A stretch of 64,000 nt of DNA, taken from assembly GCA_005281725.1 (NCBI GenBank), contig SSBO01000012.1, positions 6,885,177 through 6,949,176 on the forward strand, written 5' to 3'. This document shows positions 13,601 through 27,200 of the stretch, one piece after another. The stretch comes from Wuchereria bancrofti. Its lineage: Eukaryota; Nematoda; Chromadorea; Rhabditida; Onchocercidae. The notes under the pieces are model-generated. The model searched no databases. It had not been told where the DNA came from and saw nothing but the letters and a program-made list of their open reading frames with translations. A program made the position numbers and the translations under genes. Position 1 is the first letter of the stretch, and the number at the start of each line of letters is the position of its first letter.

Positions 13601-16421
13601 GTCAGGAAACTTTAATAGCCAAGTTTAAATATATTTCAGCAAAAGGTATTTGTTTGTTTTTAATCTGGAAAGTAGTTCATTTTGATACGAGAAACTTAAC
13701 TGCACAATATTTAGAAAAGACTTCGCTCTTCCCGGTGAATGAAAGGAGGTCAAATCAAGCCGCGACAAAAGCACCATTAACAATCGCACAATGCACTTCG
13801 TTCATACATATTTCCTGCTCTCTTATTGCTTTATTGTACAGTTTGTTACAATAGCAATAACAAGTGTTCGTAATGACGAGGCATTGTATGCAATTTTTTG
13901 TTTCGTAAACGAAAATATGAATTATAATTTAAGCTATGGGCCTATTGTATCTAGCCATGATAACAGAAAAAGAGTCGCAAAATGGAAAAAATGGACAGCT
14001 CTACGAAGTCCCAAAATATTTTCTATAGGCATTGCTTTTAGAGTTTAGATCTTTTTATTAGACGCTCATGTAAGTCAAGGGTATTCAAAATAACCGAAAA
14101 GGTGAAATGACACCTTCCAAGCATAAAAATGGTCCGGAATAGTGTTGAAATGTAACGGTGCAAATCATAATCGACACACCATTGTCAGAAATTACTTGTC
14201 TCGAACAAAAGCATTGTTTCAGAGGAGAAAAACGTGCAATACGTAATGCTTTGGTACGCTTTGATCGATCGGGTATAAGAAACGCCCTCGTCAGGTTATT
14301 TTCAACTAAATCATTGAAGAAATAGTAACTGATGCTGTGTAAAAAACAGTGTGAACAAAGAGGTTACATTAAGAAATCACAGCTTCGAAAAAGGAAAGCT
14401 GTTTACCACAAACAGAGCAGGAGGAATTGAAGATTATTTAGCTAAGCTTTAAGGAAAGAAACACTAACACCTGACCATTTAACAAAAAAACATGGACTAG
14501 GAAATCATGCAGGATGCGGGTATATGTAATTCTCAGTCGAAGTTCGTGCTGTTCGAATTGAACCCATTTCCTCTGATTGAACAAGCAGACTTCAACTGCT
14601 TCTTATAAGCAAGGGTTAGAAATCGTAATCCTATTGAAGCTTCAAATCATACGCATCTATCTTAGCGTCTTTTTCACGTGCATATCAGACTAAGATACTG
14701 AGGTTATACTTGATAAAAATAAAGAAGGATTATATATTTTTGTCTTAACTCTATTTATTAGGTTTGGAAAGCGGACGTCTGACACGTATTTCTTAAATGC
14801 AGAAAGTAGACGACCCACCGCTCTGAATCCATCCGGTAAAGTTTCTTTTTGACATCTGATGAAATAACTGAACTGGTTCATTACGTCTATTACGATGAAA
14901 GTTACAATAAGCTGAGCTTTATGTAATTTCGATCTGTTTTTTTCACTTTTATAGTACTGAAAATACTATGACGTTGATGATTTGGTATGAATAATCATTT
15001 CTATCCAAATTCGGTACAGTTTCATTATTTTGAGTATTCGAATTCTGTTAAAGACATTCTTTCAAAAATTTAACAACTACAGTGCGATGATGGTTATTTG
15101 CGTCGGATTCACTTCGTAGTTGGAATCCAAACTGAATTTCCTATCCGACTAAGTCGAGTTGTGATATCCTGTGGATCATCCGAGTGAACAAATGTTTCAG
15201 TGCCGTACTTTGTTGTGAATTTATTTAAAATTCTGTTCATTGCATGTCTATTTACAGCACATCTCCAAAAACATGGAGCAAATTCAATTTACCGAGATAG
15301 GCAGTGAGCACAGAGAGCGGTTTCTGACTGAATATACTTTGGAATATTCTGATCGTAATATTTCAGGAGAAATTTTTCTACCAACATTATCAATTACTCC
15401 AATTCATTAAGTGAAATTTGAAAAAAATCAGCAAAAAGTATTGCACCTTAATAATCTGAAACAATAAAAAGGCGAATATTTCACACGAAGATCTGATTGT
15501 TAATGAATTTTTTGAGTGGACATTCAAGCTTTTACTAAGCCAGATCGTTGCGTCACTTATTCAGTGAATCGCTGTAGCATTAAAAAAAAATTAGTTTGAA
15601 TATAAACTCTGCAATTTGCTGTTTTCAAAACCCAAATTTATCTGAAGGCCCGATGATAGCAGTTACTGTTCTTTTGTATGAAGTGAAATATAATAGTTGA
15701 ATATGATAGAATATGATAGTATATCTTGTTCTTAACTGTGGCAGGTAATTGAATGAATAGTTATGTAGCACTTGAATGTCCTTCAGATCTGTTAATAAAT
15801 ATTAATTTCCTTGATTAAAATATATAATAAATAGTAGAAAAAATGTCACGAATTTCCTATTCGGTTACGATTATAGTAATAGTGAATCACTAATTTACTA
15901 AGCCTAATACCATTTTACATATTTATGAAAATTTGAAATATTCATGCACCTATTTTGATGAATCATTACACTTTTAAATACCCCTTTGTTCTGGAACTTA
16001 TTACGGGAATTGCACGACTAACACAGTTAAGAAATGTTGAAGCATAAAACGATGCTTATTCAAAATTTTCACCAATTTGTCTAATGATATGAGGTTATTC
16101 ATCACATGTGTAATATATATACTTAAGCAGAAATACGAAGAAAATAAGCAAATATAAAATGCAGGAAAAAATTTTTTGTTGCACCAAATGATTCTGAAGA
16201 TGATAACATAGGACGGGATGATTTTAATGGAAACTACCCCAGCAAAGATAATCGTTAATTAGTAGAAGTTAGGCAAGATAAAGTGAGAATAAATTTAAAA
16301 AATTAAAAAATGATTTGCAAATAGAAGGCAACAGTATTCATATCGCCATTCTGTTATAATGTAATTTCTTCGGCTTGTCTACGTAACCTAATACATTTTA
16401 CCGCTTTTAAAATCAGAATTG
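10620..16421. other. Gene-poor intergenic DNA
   Basis: Contains the longest intergenic open frame (13426-13854, 142 codons from GTG), rich in Ile, Leu, Cys and Phe, as expected of chance frames in AT-rich DNA. A stretch near 14110-14520 has short coding-like pieces broken by stops and may be an old transposon relic, but no family could be assigned. Confidence 0.45.
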
Positions 16422-16458
16422 GAATTTTTAGCAGACACATAGTGTCTGCTAAAAATTC
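16422..16458. repeat. Perfect inverted repeat (17-bp arms, 3-nt loop)
   Basis: The left arm 16422-16438 (GAATTTTTAGCAGACAC) and right arm 16442-16458 are exact reverse complements separated by ATA. A transcript would fold into a tight hairpin. It is shorter than a typical animal pre-microRNA. Confidence 0.9.
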
Positions 16459-18070
16459 TTCCTTTATCAAGCAGAGTTATGAACACTGAACCATAGAAAT
16501 GAAAGAACCTATTAGCAAATTATAGATTGAATAAATAGCCTTGTCATAAAATCGCAGGAATACAATTACTAATCTGCACTTCTTTTCAGTTTTTTACCAC
16601 TTTGATTGCAATGAAAATGCATTGTGAGCTGACATTTTCACAGAGTTGAAGGAAACAGGCTTTATCATATTTTGTTATAGATCAATCAAAGGAGGAAAGA
16701 AATGATATACGTCTGTGATTCCTGAGATATTGAACACGACACAGTCAACTTATAAGTATGTACCATTGAAGAAGTCAAATTATTCTGCTTGATCCTTGAA
16801 AATTGAACTTGAAAGACTCCTTCTAAAGCAGAAGCTCACAATCTTGGTGAAATAATTTGTCGGAATTACTCATAGCCTAGCAACGATTGGTTCTACTCAT
16901 AAATAGCATATGGTCACCCAGCAAGTTTAAAGTTAAAAAAAAAAAGTTTTTTTTTGGACAGTTCTGCCTGCATCACTGACGCATCCTAGATTTACCGATA
17001 TTTGATCTTTTCCAGTGATATTTTTTGATTTATGAAATATTTACTGAAATATTTGCACTAAATTTCGTCACCCTATATTTACGCTAGATATCTTTATTAC
17101 CTATTTTATGATATTTATTAATATCACTAATTAGGTTAGTAAAGAAAAAATTTGAAATAAATTAAACAATGTGTCTTTTCAGCACTGCAATGTATTTGAA
17201 ATCTAGCATGAATAGGTGTGAAGCAAATTTGAAGACAGATAATTAGGGGGAATAAAAGATAATTCGTAGTAATTTATTGCAAATCTAACTTGGGCTGTTG
17301 TTAGAAAATCAAATTGACGAATAATATCGAAATGTTTGAGGATTTTTTGAGATATGAAATAATCATTTCCATTACAGTTGTAAATTATTAATCCACGATA
17401 AATGGATGTGATTCAGTTTATTATTAGATTTGACTCGACGTTATTCAGTGATTGTTGAAATGTAAACATCTGGAAAGACAAACAAACAAAGTTTCTTTCA
17501 AAACTTTTTCAAAAAATTGTGAAAAGTTCAAATATACAACTGATACTTACGTAGCAAACACAAAGTTCATTTGATCACTGCCCATTAATATTCACGTTCT
17601 CAGATGATCAGTCCGCAAAACTGACCTGTCTCACCGTTTATTTCATGTCAAAAATCAGGGCATTTTCATTACTTTACAACTACACTTCCAAACCTTTATG
17701 CTTTCTTAGACTTTTTATCTTTGGAACTGTTGCATGGAATTAAAATTCCCAACCGTTATGCAGAAAAAGAAAAAAAAAACTTACCATAAAGTCTTACATT
17801 TTCCAGAGGGTATGCATTATTATTTGTAGTGTTTTTAGTCTGATTCAGAAAGTCTTCTCATCTTTCTATTCTCCTTTTGTATCATATTATCATTACTGCT
17901 ATTAAATCAAACAGTACGCATTCAGGTAACTAGCTGAAATGACATTATTCAGCATTTTCTCGTCAGTAGGCTTTAAACATAAGACATACTTAAATCGTGA
18001 CATCCTTAACCTTTGGGTCAATGAAACTCCACACGTAACCCTGCAAAGGCAATCGCGTAAATGCGCTCGT
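16459..18070. other. Intergenic DNA, nothing recognised
   Basis: AT-rich, with short A and T runs. I see no supported gene, RNA or mobile element. Confidence 0.5.
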
Positions 18071-18198
18071 ACACACACACACACACACATACATACACAT
18101 AATGCATACATGTATATACGTACACACACATGTACAGCATATGCACTGCTCCCTGTGTATCTGATGTTTGCCCCTGTTGTGTGTGTGTGTGTGTGTGT
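18071..18198. repeat. Facing (AC)n and (GT)n microsatellites
   Basis: About nine AC units lie at 18071-18088 and ten GT units at 18179-18198, separated by about 90 bases that also contain ACAT/ATGT-rich short repeats. The two tracts are mutually complementary, so the segment can fold back on itself. Alternating purine-pyrimidine tracts of this kind can also adopt Z-DNA. Confidence 0.9.
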
Positions 18199-18200
18199 AT

Positions 18201-18500
18201 GTATATGATATATATGTGTGTGCGTGTATGTAATGCATGTATGTATCTGTACGCGTATGTTTGTGTGTGTATGCATGTGTACACCTGGTCTACATATTCT
18301 GTATATGATATATATGTGTGTGCGTGTATGTAATGCATGTATGTATCTGTACGCGTATGTTTGTGTGTGTATGCATGTGTACACCTGGTCTACATATTCT
18401 GTATATGATATATATGTGTGTGCGTGTATGTAATGCATGTATGTATCTGTACGCGTATGTTTGTGTGTGTATGCATGTGTACACCTGGTCTACATATTCT
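18201..18500. repeat. Minisatellite: three identical 100-bp units
   Basis: Units are 18201-18300, 18301-18400 and 18401-18500. Each begins GTATATGATATATATG and ends CCTGGTCTACATATTCT, and reading base by base I find no difference between the three. The 100-bp unit is itself TG/TA-rich. Frames read across it (for example 178 codons on the - strand, 17902-18438) are low-complexity repetition and not genes. Confidence 0.95.
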
Positions 18501-18735
18501 AACATAAGTCTGAATTGTGCGAATTCATATGCAATATTAGTAATAGTAGTTTTTGCTTAATGTGAACTTTTTATTTGCGTCTTCTGCCTTTTCTTCATCT
18601 CGTCTGTACCTTAGATAGGTATTTTTGCTGATTTATTTCGGGTCTTACGATAATGAAACATTTTTAGGCGCTGAAGTGAAGACAAATTAGCACATAAATG
18701 AAGGATAGAAACAGCAAAGGAAGCATTCATCAAAT

Positions 18736-21700
18736 ATGGTCGTGACAAATTTGACCCCAGCGGAATCTTCGTTACATTTGGAGCAGAGGTCATCCAACGC
18801 AACCAATGATAATGAGAATGCTGATGATCGGAAAATAAACTTGAAGGTTTCATTTTTCGGATTTGAGAATCAAGAAGTTGGTCTTACAATCCCTATCTTG
18901 TCTTTTATATATTACATATGGATTGGTGCTTAAATGTATCAAAATTGATGCACACAGTTGGCTGTATTCTTTATCTAATTGATTTTTAATTTGTTTTATG
19001 TTTCGAAACACCTATCATTTACAAGAAAGAACAAAACCTCCTCTTTGTAACGGCTGATAACGGTTTTAGTTGATCTTCAATTGGTCATATAGATAAGTCA
19101 GCCAGTTCTGAAAATTCTTTTAAAAAAGGAACTTATACGATTGCTATCTCCGATTTACTTTGACATTTCGGTATTCAAACAACTGTAGAATATTGCATTT
19201 AAGTGGGACTAAGGTCATCAACAGTATATAAAAGCTGTTCACGGGGTACAAGATTAGAGATTTTAGCTTTAAATGTAGGGCTAGAAAATTGGACTGACTT
19301 GGATTTTTTAGAAACAAAAGCGAGAATATCGTGATGAGAAAAAACGAGTTACACGAGAGCTGCTTACAGCTTTGCATGATCCGACAATTGTTGTTATGGC
19401 TGATTGGCTAAAAGTTCGTGGAACTTTAAGAAAATGGAATCGGTATTTTTGTATACTGAAGCCGGGTTTACTGCTCGTTTATAAAAGTAGCAAAGTCGAC
19501 AAGGTGTTCCATTTATAATCATTTATTTTATTATTTATCAACCCCATTGACAAATAATTGAAAAAACGGGGAGTGTCTTTAACTCTAATTTTAAAAGGCA
19601 GTTATCTAGTACATGTTTCTTGCAAGAGGCAAGATCAGTTAACACACTCAGGAGATTTTAAAGTTTCTTTTTCTGTGATTTTTTGTGCATCAGATTTTGT
19701 TGCTTTTGAAGTCGGGTCAGTGGATTGGTACAGTGCTGTTGAACAATTGTGAACTAATTGAAAGACCATCGAAAAAGGATGGATTTTGCTTCAAACTATT
19801 TCATCCAATGGATCAGAGTATATGGGCAACACGTGGGCCTTTGGGAGAAAGTCATGGTGCCGTTACAATCCAACCTTTACCTACTACTTATTTGATTTGT
19901 CGAGCATCATCGGAGCAGGTAATTGGGTTAACTGTTCTATGCTTGATCTGTCCTGAACGTTATGATTTCACAACTCATCATGGATTAGTTCGATTTTTAG
20001 TTCAGACTCGTCCTTAATTGGGATTCCAAAAGTTAGGTGTCTTCTGAATCCTAAAATGGACGAATCGATTTTGTTGAGGAATGATAATTTTATTTTAATA
20101 CGGTTACTTGTGTGTTTAGGCAGGCGGCTGTTGGATGGATGCTTTGCATTTGACTCTCCGTTGCAGTGGTCTCTTAATGAGGACCATGTGCAAAGTAAGA
20201 TTTTGGTTTTTAAAATCTTCAAAATGAGTATGGTCGGTATAAGAAAATATTGGAGTCCACTGTATATTTGCTGTTTAGCTATTCAATTTAATGTGCAAGT
20301 TTCGAAAATAATTCTGTTGAAGAGGAGTATCTTCTGTTGAAAATTTAGCTTTCTGGCTGTAATCAGAAAGGCGAAGAAGCAACTATCGATGGACAGAATA
20401 TCTCTGACGACATTACATATAGTGATACTGTTGAAAGTTGTCGAGAATTTAACGAAATTGAAGCGGAAAAGCATTTTGATGGTTAGTTTTGTGCTTTTGC
20501 TTTGCTCATAATTGTTAGGTCCTGCTTTAAGCATTAATCACACTTAATCTTACGGCATCAAACTGTGCAACTCTCAGTATGATGTGTTTCAGTCTCAGTT
20601 GACTAAGCACTTTTCATTTCGTAATTTTATGTTTACTAAATTAATTGAGGTTTTTTATGAAGGCCTGAATGATGATATCGACCGGAGGACAGTATCAGAG
20701 AGTGATGATGGCACTATTGATTATGAAGAAAGCTCCTACATCCAGTCAGATCCAGAACAGGTTTGCTTTTTAGGTGTGATTTCGACGTTATCATTTTCGC
20801 CGGAAAATTGTAACTTGGATTTGAAATGATTCTGATTTATAAAGGACAAAAACGAAAGATTCTATAAAAGTAGATCAGAATCACTGTTGTTCAGGTGGTT
20901 CTAACTCTGAGGCTTTATTTAGTTTGATCCAGCAGTACAAATCGAAGATCTTGCTGATGAAAACAAAAATTTTATATGGAGTTTACTGAAACAACTAAGA
21001 CCTGGAATGGACCTTTCAAAAGTTACCTTGCCAACATTCATTTTGGAGCCGCGTTCGTTCCTCGAAAAACTTGCAGATTTCTATTACCACTCATATGTTA
21101 TTGCCGAGCAAGTTTTCTGACATCTTTTCATCAAAGATAAGAAGTGACACCTGCTGTCATAAAAAAAGAGATAAGGTGGTCAGTAGAGCTTACTTCTTTT
21201 TGCCTTATCTAATTTGTATGAAAAATTTCAAATACTACATTTCTGTTTTTTTTTTTTTAAATTTCGTTCTTACTTTCATTCTAGAGCCGCTGCTGAAGGT
21301 GATCCTTTACAAAGGATGAAGATGATTGTGAAATTTTATTTGAGTGGATTTTACAAGAAACCAAAAGGTTTGAAGAAACCATATAATCCGATATTAGGAG
21401 AAACATTTCGATGTAAGTGGGAACATCCCGACAATTCGACATCATATTATGTTGCTGAACAGGTTACTTTTCGATGTTAATTACACTTCTTGAGTGCTTC
21501 TTTACAGAAATTTCTTGAACTGTAAATCCGAATCATTTTGTACAACTTTTTATTTCGACCTCATTTTACTGATCCATATAGATGTTTAGCGTCCACTAAA
21601 TTTACTGATATGCGTTAGCGATTGTCTGGACTCTTCATGACCTGTTGAATTTTGCAAAGATCAAATTTAATGCAAATGTTAAGTTAATCATGATAAAATT

Positions 21701-24276
21701 ACATTATTTATAGAAATCCATTACTGACTGAAATGTTTCTGCGCTCCAGGTCTCTCATCATCCGCCAGTTTCGGCACTTTTCCTTACGAATCGAAAAGCA
21801 GGTTTTAATATATCGAGTACGATACTGGCAAAAAGTAAATATTACGGGAATAGTTTATCAGCCATGATGATCGGTGACGTACGAATAACGCTTCTGCAAC
21901 GGGGTGAAACATATATTGCTACCCTTCCATACGCTAACTGTAAGGGTATCATGATTGGAACATTGTCAATGGAGTACGGTGGTCAAGTGAATCTCTTCTC
22001 ATTTTTAATATATCAGCATGCTATTTTTAATCTGAATCCAGAATAAGAATGATTGAAAGGTAGTATTTGAATTTATAAGCTTTTAAAAGAATGTTTCAAA
22101 TTTTGCATAGAAATTTTTTTAGTGGATTCATAAAACTACCAATTATTTTTGTTAAAGAATCATACTAAAAGAGCTCATTTAAGGTAAGAATAGAGTGCAA
22201 TCGTACCGATTATGTGTGCAAACTTGATTTCAAATTAAAGCCATTCATTGGAGGAACAGTGAATCTTATTACGGGAGATATCAAATGTAAAAAGGAATTG
22301 GTAGCACATATTGAAGGGGCTTGGGATGGCGAAATTTATATAAGTGAAAATGTAAGATTAATCTTCTGAAGACATCATATAATTGGTTTTACATTTAATC
22401 AAAAATATGACTGTAAGTTGTAGCATCTTTAATGCTTTTGTGTCTTTAGGTTATTATACCGTTGTTAAAAGCATTTGAACTGTTGATGCAAGAACTGCTA
22501 AAGATGAAATAGAATCGTACCTATATTGCAGTATCACAGCAACCTATAGCGGATATTAATGATATTGGCATGTTTATGTGGAATGAAAATTTTTTCGCCA
22601 TTTTTCTTACAGGATATAAAGACACTTTTATGGTCAGCAACACCTGATGTAATTGCAAAACGGCTTAAACGTTACGAAGTTCTTTTGGAAGAGCAGGGTG
22701 AATGGGAATCAAAGAAGTGTTTATTTTTCCATCCTAGAAGTTTTTGGTCTTCGATTTGGTAAACGATAAGGTTAATGAGGATTGCAATTATTAGTCTCCA
22801 ATTAAGGTTATGGTTGAAAGTAAGTGAAGCGATAGCTCAAGATAATCAGAAAGCTGCAACAGAAGAAAAAGGTAAATTAGAGGATGAACAACGCATTCGT
22901 GCTAAATCTGGAATACACCACAAACCTAAATGGTTCAAACAGGATCTGCTATCGAAAAATTATGAATACATACATGCTGAGTTAGTAATTTTCTTATTTA
23001 TCCAATTTTTTTGTAAGGTATATTAGTCTTGTTTTTTTAATACCGTCGTATGGCCAGTATTTCCATGATTCCTAAACATCTGATGTTAAACTACAACTGA
23101 AAAAATTGAAAGTTGCTGTGAGCTAATAATTGCTAATGCGATGATGTCAAAATGTTTTGCAGTTTTTTATGAAATATAAGGATAATAATTTTAAAATTGC
23201 ACATTAATGCAACATTAATATTAAATTTGCAATGACATATGTAACAATTTTTATAGTGACTTGTACTTAGAACAAACGTTTGGAACTCGATATAGTTAAG
23301 TTTATGCTAGCAAACGTTTTGCTTGCTGTAAAACTTAATACAGATCTTTTAAAAGCATTTACTTCTTTTAAAAACTTATAGTTATCAAGCATGGGATGAA
23401 AATGATGATATTCGTCAAATTGAACATGATTATGTGATACGAACAATTACTAAACATGGGGCCAAAGAACGGTCTGCTTCACCGCCGAGTTCAACTTCGG
23501 TTCATCAAGAACAGTCTGAGGATTCTGATTCACCCGGAAGTATGAATCATTAAGTGTAGATTGAATAACTCTTCGAATCTTTGTAAATAAATAGTTTCAC
23601 AAAAGTGGTGGAAATTATCTGGAAAATTTCTGAAGTAAATGTTTCGAGTTCTTTGTGTTTTAATTTTCCATAATAAAAGTGCTCGTGTTTTCGAAGTCTT
23701 TTTGTTTAATTTACTGCTTTCTTTTCTGTTTAACTTGTATTCTATGAAAATTTTCCCATGCCCTAATTTTACAGATAAGCAGTATTGCGAAAAGAAAAGA
23801 CAACTTAGTTCACGAGATTTCGATCGCTTACAACAAATGCAGGTAAAGCCTTATTTTATTCTCTTTTTGACTGTTTTAGCTGCTACATATTTAATTATTT
23901 AGGTTAATCTTTCCATGCACCTAAACTTTTAAATCCTTAAAGGTCACAGTTTAATAGAAATTAGATTTTCTTTATCTAAATTTCTTTGAATGAGAAGTGA
24001 AATTTGATCTTTACCTTTCTAAAAAAAGAATTATGATAGTTCAGCATTTTTACGCCGTTGATTCCATAATTTGTCTTTGTTGGAAATTTTTGACTGATAT
24101 TTTTAAAGGACACTCTGGATCGTACTATACAGTTCTTGCAACGTCTGGAAGCAAGCTTTGAGAAGAGAACTAGCGTGGCTGTAACACAACAACAACTAAT
24201 CGTGATTATGGTTTTTTTCGTAGTTCTTCATGCTGTCATCTTGCCTCTTTTTTTTGGGTCGTTACGTAATCTATAA
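18736..24276 (+). CDS. Oxysterol-binding protein-related protein, ORP5/ORP8 type (15 exons, 751 aa)
   Basis: Exons: 18736-18846, 19312-19503, 19712-19918, 20120-20194, 20349-20481, 20663-20760, 20923-21107, 21285-21462, 21750-21986, 22184-22351, 22613-22716, 22807-22980, 23382-23539, 23775-23842, 24109-24276. The frame is continuous. A PH domain lies at about 60-195 ([31 protein letters not shown]). The lipid-binding ORD lies at about 285-640, with [32 protein letters not shown] and the family signature EQVSHHPP at 392-399. A C-terminal hydrophobic anchor follows (about 726-745). PH plus ORD plus tail anchor is the layout of ORP5/ORP8, which sit in the ER and exchange phosphatidylserine for PI4P at plasma-membrane contacts. 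The acidic Ser/Asp-rich linker at about 240-272 also fits. Intron 7 is GC-AG. The start is the first ATG after an in-frame stop at 18706; a TTTTTAG at 18662-18667 could accept SL1. Confidence 0.93.
21108..21284 (+). other. GC-AG intron in the ORP gene
   Basis: The exon ends ..GCC GA and the intron begins GCAAGT, the usual form of a GC donor, and ends TTCTAG. Only this junction keeps the ORD frame: the nearest GT donor leads to an in-frame stop with either acceptor, and read-through meets TGA at about 21118-21120. The joined residues match what ORP5/8 proteins have here. Confidence 0.85.
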
Positions 24277-27200
24277 CTTCTACAACTGGTTTTTCAGAAA
24301 CTCGCATGCTTTTTGAGTATATGGACCTTTGAACATTTTTAATCATGAATTGTATTAGTTTCCAATTTATGAAATTCGTAAAAGTGTTTTTGATCATACA
24401 AATCATGTCAGTTGCTTTTTCAATTAGTCATATATCAATCTGTGCATTGATATAACTATTACAGCTGCATTATATGTATGGGATAACTTCGTCGAATTTC
24501 TAAGTCATTTGTTTATTTATAGTCGTTATATTATGGCTTCCTAAAATTTTCTGTTCCTGAAATTTCCTTTGCTTTACTTTATTGGAAGTAGTATGCATAT
24601 TAAAAAGGATTTTGTTTTTGCCATTGTCTGGACGAATGTTTCCAAAATTATTGATAAATTACTTTTTAACATCAGCTAAAGTGTTTCTCACTTCTGGTTG
24701 AATTACTATTTATTTATGTAATGAAACAGTAAAATTCGTTTTATCTTTCCATTGCATAATTCTTGTGCTTTATGGAAGAATTATTCATAAATGAAAAATA
24801 TATTCACACATGACATTTCTGATGTGTATTCATTTGGAAATTCCGTTGCACTTCATTGTCCTTATGACTCATCAGAGCTGTTGTACCATATTTTCTGAAA
24901 TTTAATTTGATTGAAATTTGTAAGTTTCCGACATCTTTCGCCTGATATTTATTATGCCTGATATATTGAGAGTTTTACGAAGCATGTCCGGAATAAGGGT
25001 TGGGTTTGAGAGTTGCTCGCTGCCAGAATAAAGTGACACAGGAGTGCAGATCTCTTTTTTTCTTCATACATTTTCTTCATAAAAGATGTATGAGGAAAGA
25101 AATTAAGCCGTTATCAATTACTCATTATATCTGGGAATTTCTGTCAGCAAAATTGGTCCACTGCAGAAAGTTTTAATCTATCAGAATAAAAGTCCTGGCG
25201 AATTGTATTTAACACGGAATGTAACTAAATAAAACTTACTAAGGTTTCTTAGACTACATACGTCCAATGCACTACGGAGTGGCTGACACTTGCGTACTTA
25301 AAAGCAAAAACTTGACAAATTTAACACAATTCTTTTGAACTCAAGTATTAATATATATATACAGGATGAATTTTAAAAGATGATGAAAGAGCTTTCATTG
25401 GAAGTTCCTGTTAACATCGCCATTCTCAAAACTGACTCGATTATAAAAGGTAGGACGGCATAGTTCTTTGACATGCACTAAATAATTTGTTTTGTCTAAA
25501 AGATTGCAAACGAAAGCAGTTTTGTTAATGAATTAAGATTTTCCACTTTCATGGTTATTAGCAGTGTGAGACTGTGAATCTTCTTAGTAAGTTTAATCAA
25601 GCTGAAGCGGCTAATGGATTTACCGCCATTGACTAATGTTTCCGAATTCTGTTGTATTTCCAAAATTCACTTTATGTAATAATTAAGCAACAGATGTTAA
25701 TTAAAAGATTCGCTGTTTTATCTCCAAGTAAAAATTCTAATTCCAATTTGAAATTACTTTTAACAAACAAATCCAGTGCAGCGATAGTAAATGCCCGGAT
25801 CCTTACAAAATCAGTTCATTTCGATATCGCGTTATGGAATAGCAATCCAAATCATTACCGTCCATTTCACTCTAATGTGTAGCATAAAAGTGATAGTTAA
25901 TTAGCATGATCTTCTAGCTATCGTTTTGAAATGAAATTTCCCAAGTCAAACACATAATTTTCCGAAATAAAATAATACTTGCTACCTCAATTTGGATTGA
26001 TTCCTGTTTCTCACAACACCACCAAAAACTTCATCTTTCGGTACTAGACTATTGAAATGCAAACTCAGATTATGCGAGGTCAGTCAAGTTAAGCCTGTCT
26101 CCAACAACTTATGGTCACTTTCGGTCCACTTACTCCACATATAATTCTATTGAAAACATACCTAGTATTCTTTCCATTACAGATGAGTGGAATTCACGAA
26201 AATTTTTGTTGTTGCTCACTGGTCATATTAGCAAACACTCTAAAAAAACAGTTTGTAGGAAATCTTAAAGAAACCCACCAGTCAGATTAGATTATAAGTA
26301 AAAATTCCGCTTATTTCATTTTCTAATGGTGTTAGCACGATTGTGCAAGATTATCTAATACACAATTATTTCAGCAGAATGTTAGATTTTAGCCCCAGAA
26401 GAAAGGAAAGGTTGACTTAAACATCTCTTATTAAAAGAGTTTGAACTCAAAGAGTTACTTCTTGGCGAACATAGTTTGTTAAGAGTCATTTCTTTAATTA
26501 GTTGGAAATCCAGATTTCGAAAATGTCCAGTTGTAAATTAGAACCAAAAGCTTCCATTAAATCGAGTAGACTAAACCAATTATCAGCATTGTGAAAAAGT
26601 AGGCCTTGGATCTTATTGGGTTAGTGAAAACAGTCATAATAACTGCAGATAAAAATATCATTTATTTGTCATGAACAAATTATGAATAAGTTTGAACATT
26701 AAAGTCAACTTTTGGTTCGACAATTCAAATTTAAAACTAATGAGTTAACCATATAATATCAGGAAAAAAGTTCCTCTCCGTTACCAAGTTCCTGATTAAT
26801 TAGATTTGGATCGAACTTTTAGCTCAGATTTCAAAGAGTACCTTATTTACGATATTGTTTTTTTAATTAGCGGAGTAACAACCGCTGAACATGATCCTCT
26901 CAGCTATCAGATTTGCGTTACTTTTTTAAATCGCTACGATGACTCCTCAGATTTGATTCACTAAACCAGTTAAATCGATCATTTTTTTAAAAAAAAAACC
27001 AGTACATTTTGGCCTTATACTTTCTTATTCGTTTATATGCCGTTTTATTACTTTATTTTGAAATTGAAGCTAAACCTAACACTTAAAAACAGGATCTTCG
27101 CTGATCAGTATCACATCGTTATGTCCCACAATAAAATTTAGTTTAAGCCAACTTCAATTTACTTAAGGTCCAATTCTTTTATTGAACCAACGAAGCTTAG

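Noticed and set aside
13426..13854. 142-codon open frame, the longest in the intergenic DNA
   Set aside because: It starts at GTG, has a composition typical of chance frames in AT-rich DNA (Ile, Leu, Cys, Phe), no domain, and no splice or trans-splice context.
14110..14520. Possible transposase relic (short KRAIRNALVRF-like and TEQEEL-like pieces)
   Set aside because: Pieces lie in different frames with stops, and no terminal repeats or catalytic motif could be seen.
17902..18438. 178-codon - strand frame and overlapping frames on both strands
   Set aside because: They are translations of the TG/CA tracts and the 100-bp minisatellite, giving repetitive His/Tyr/Thr or Cys/Val peptides.
18201..18500. 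CRISPR-like array
   Set aside because: The repeats are contiguous 100-bp units without spacers in a eukaryotic genome; this is a minisatellite.
22450..22511. Extra exon in the ORP gene after a CTTTAG acceptor
   Set aside because: It ends in a stop and has no counterpart in ORP proteins; the reading frame is continuous without it.
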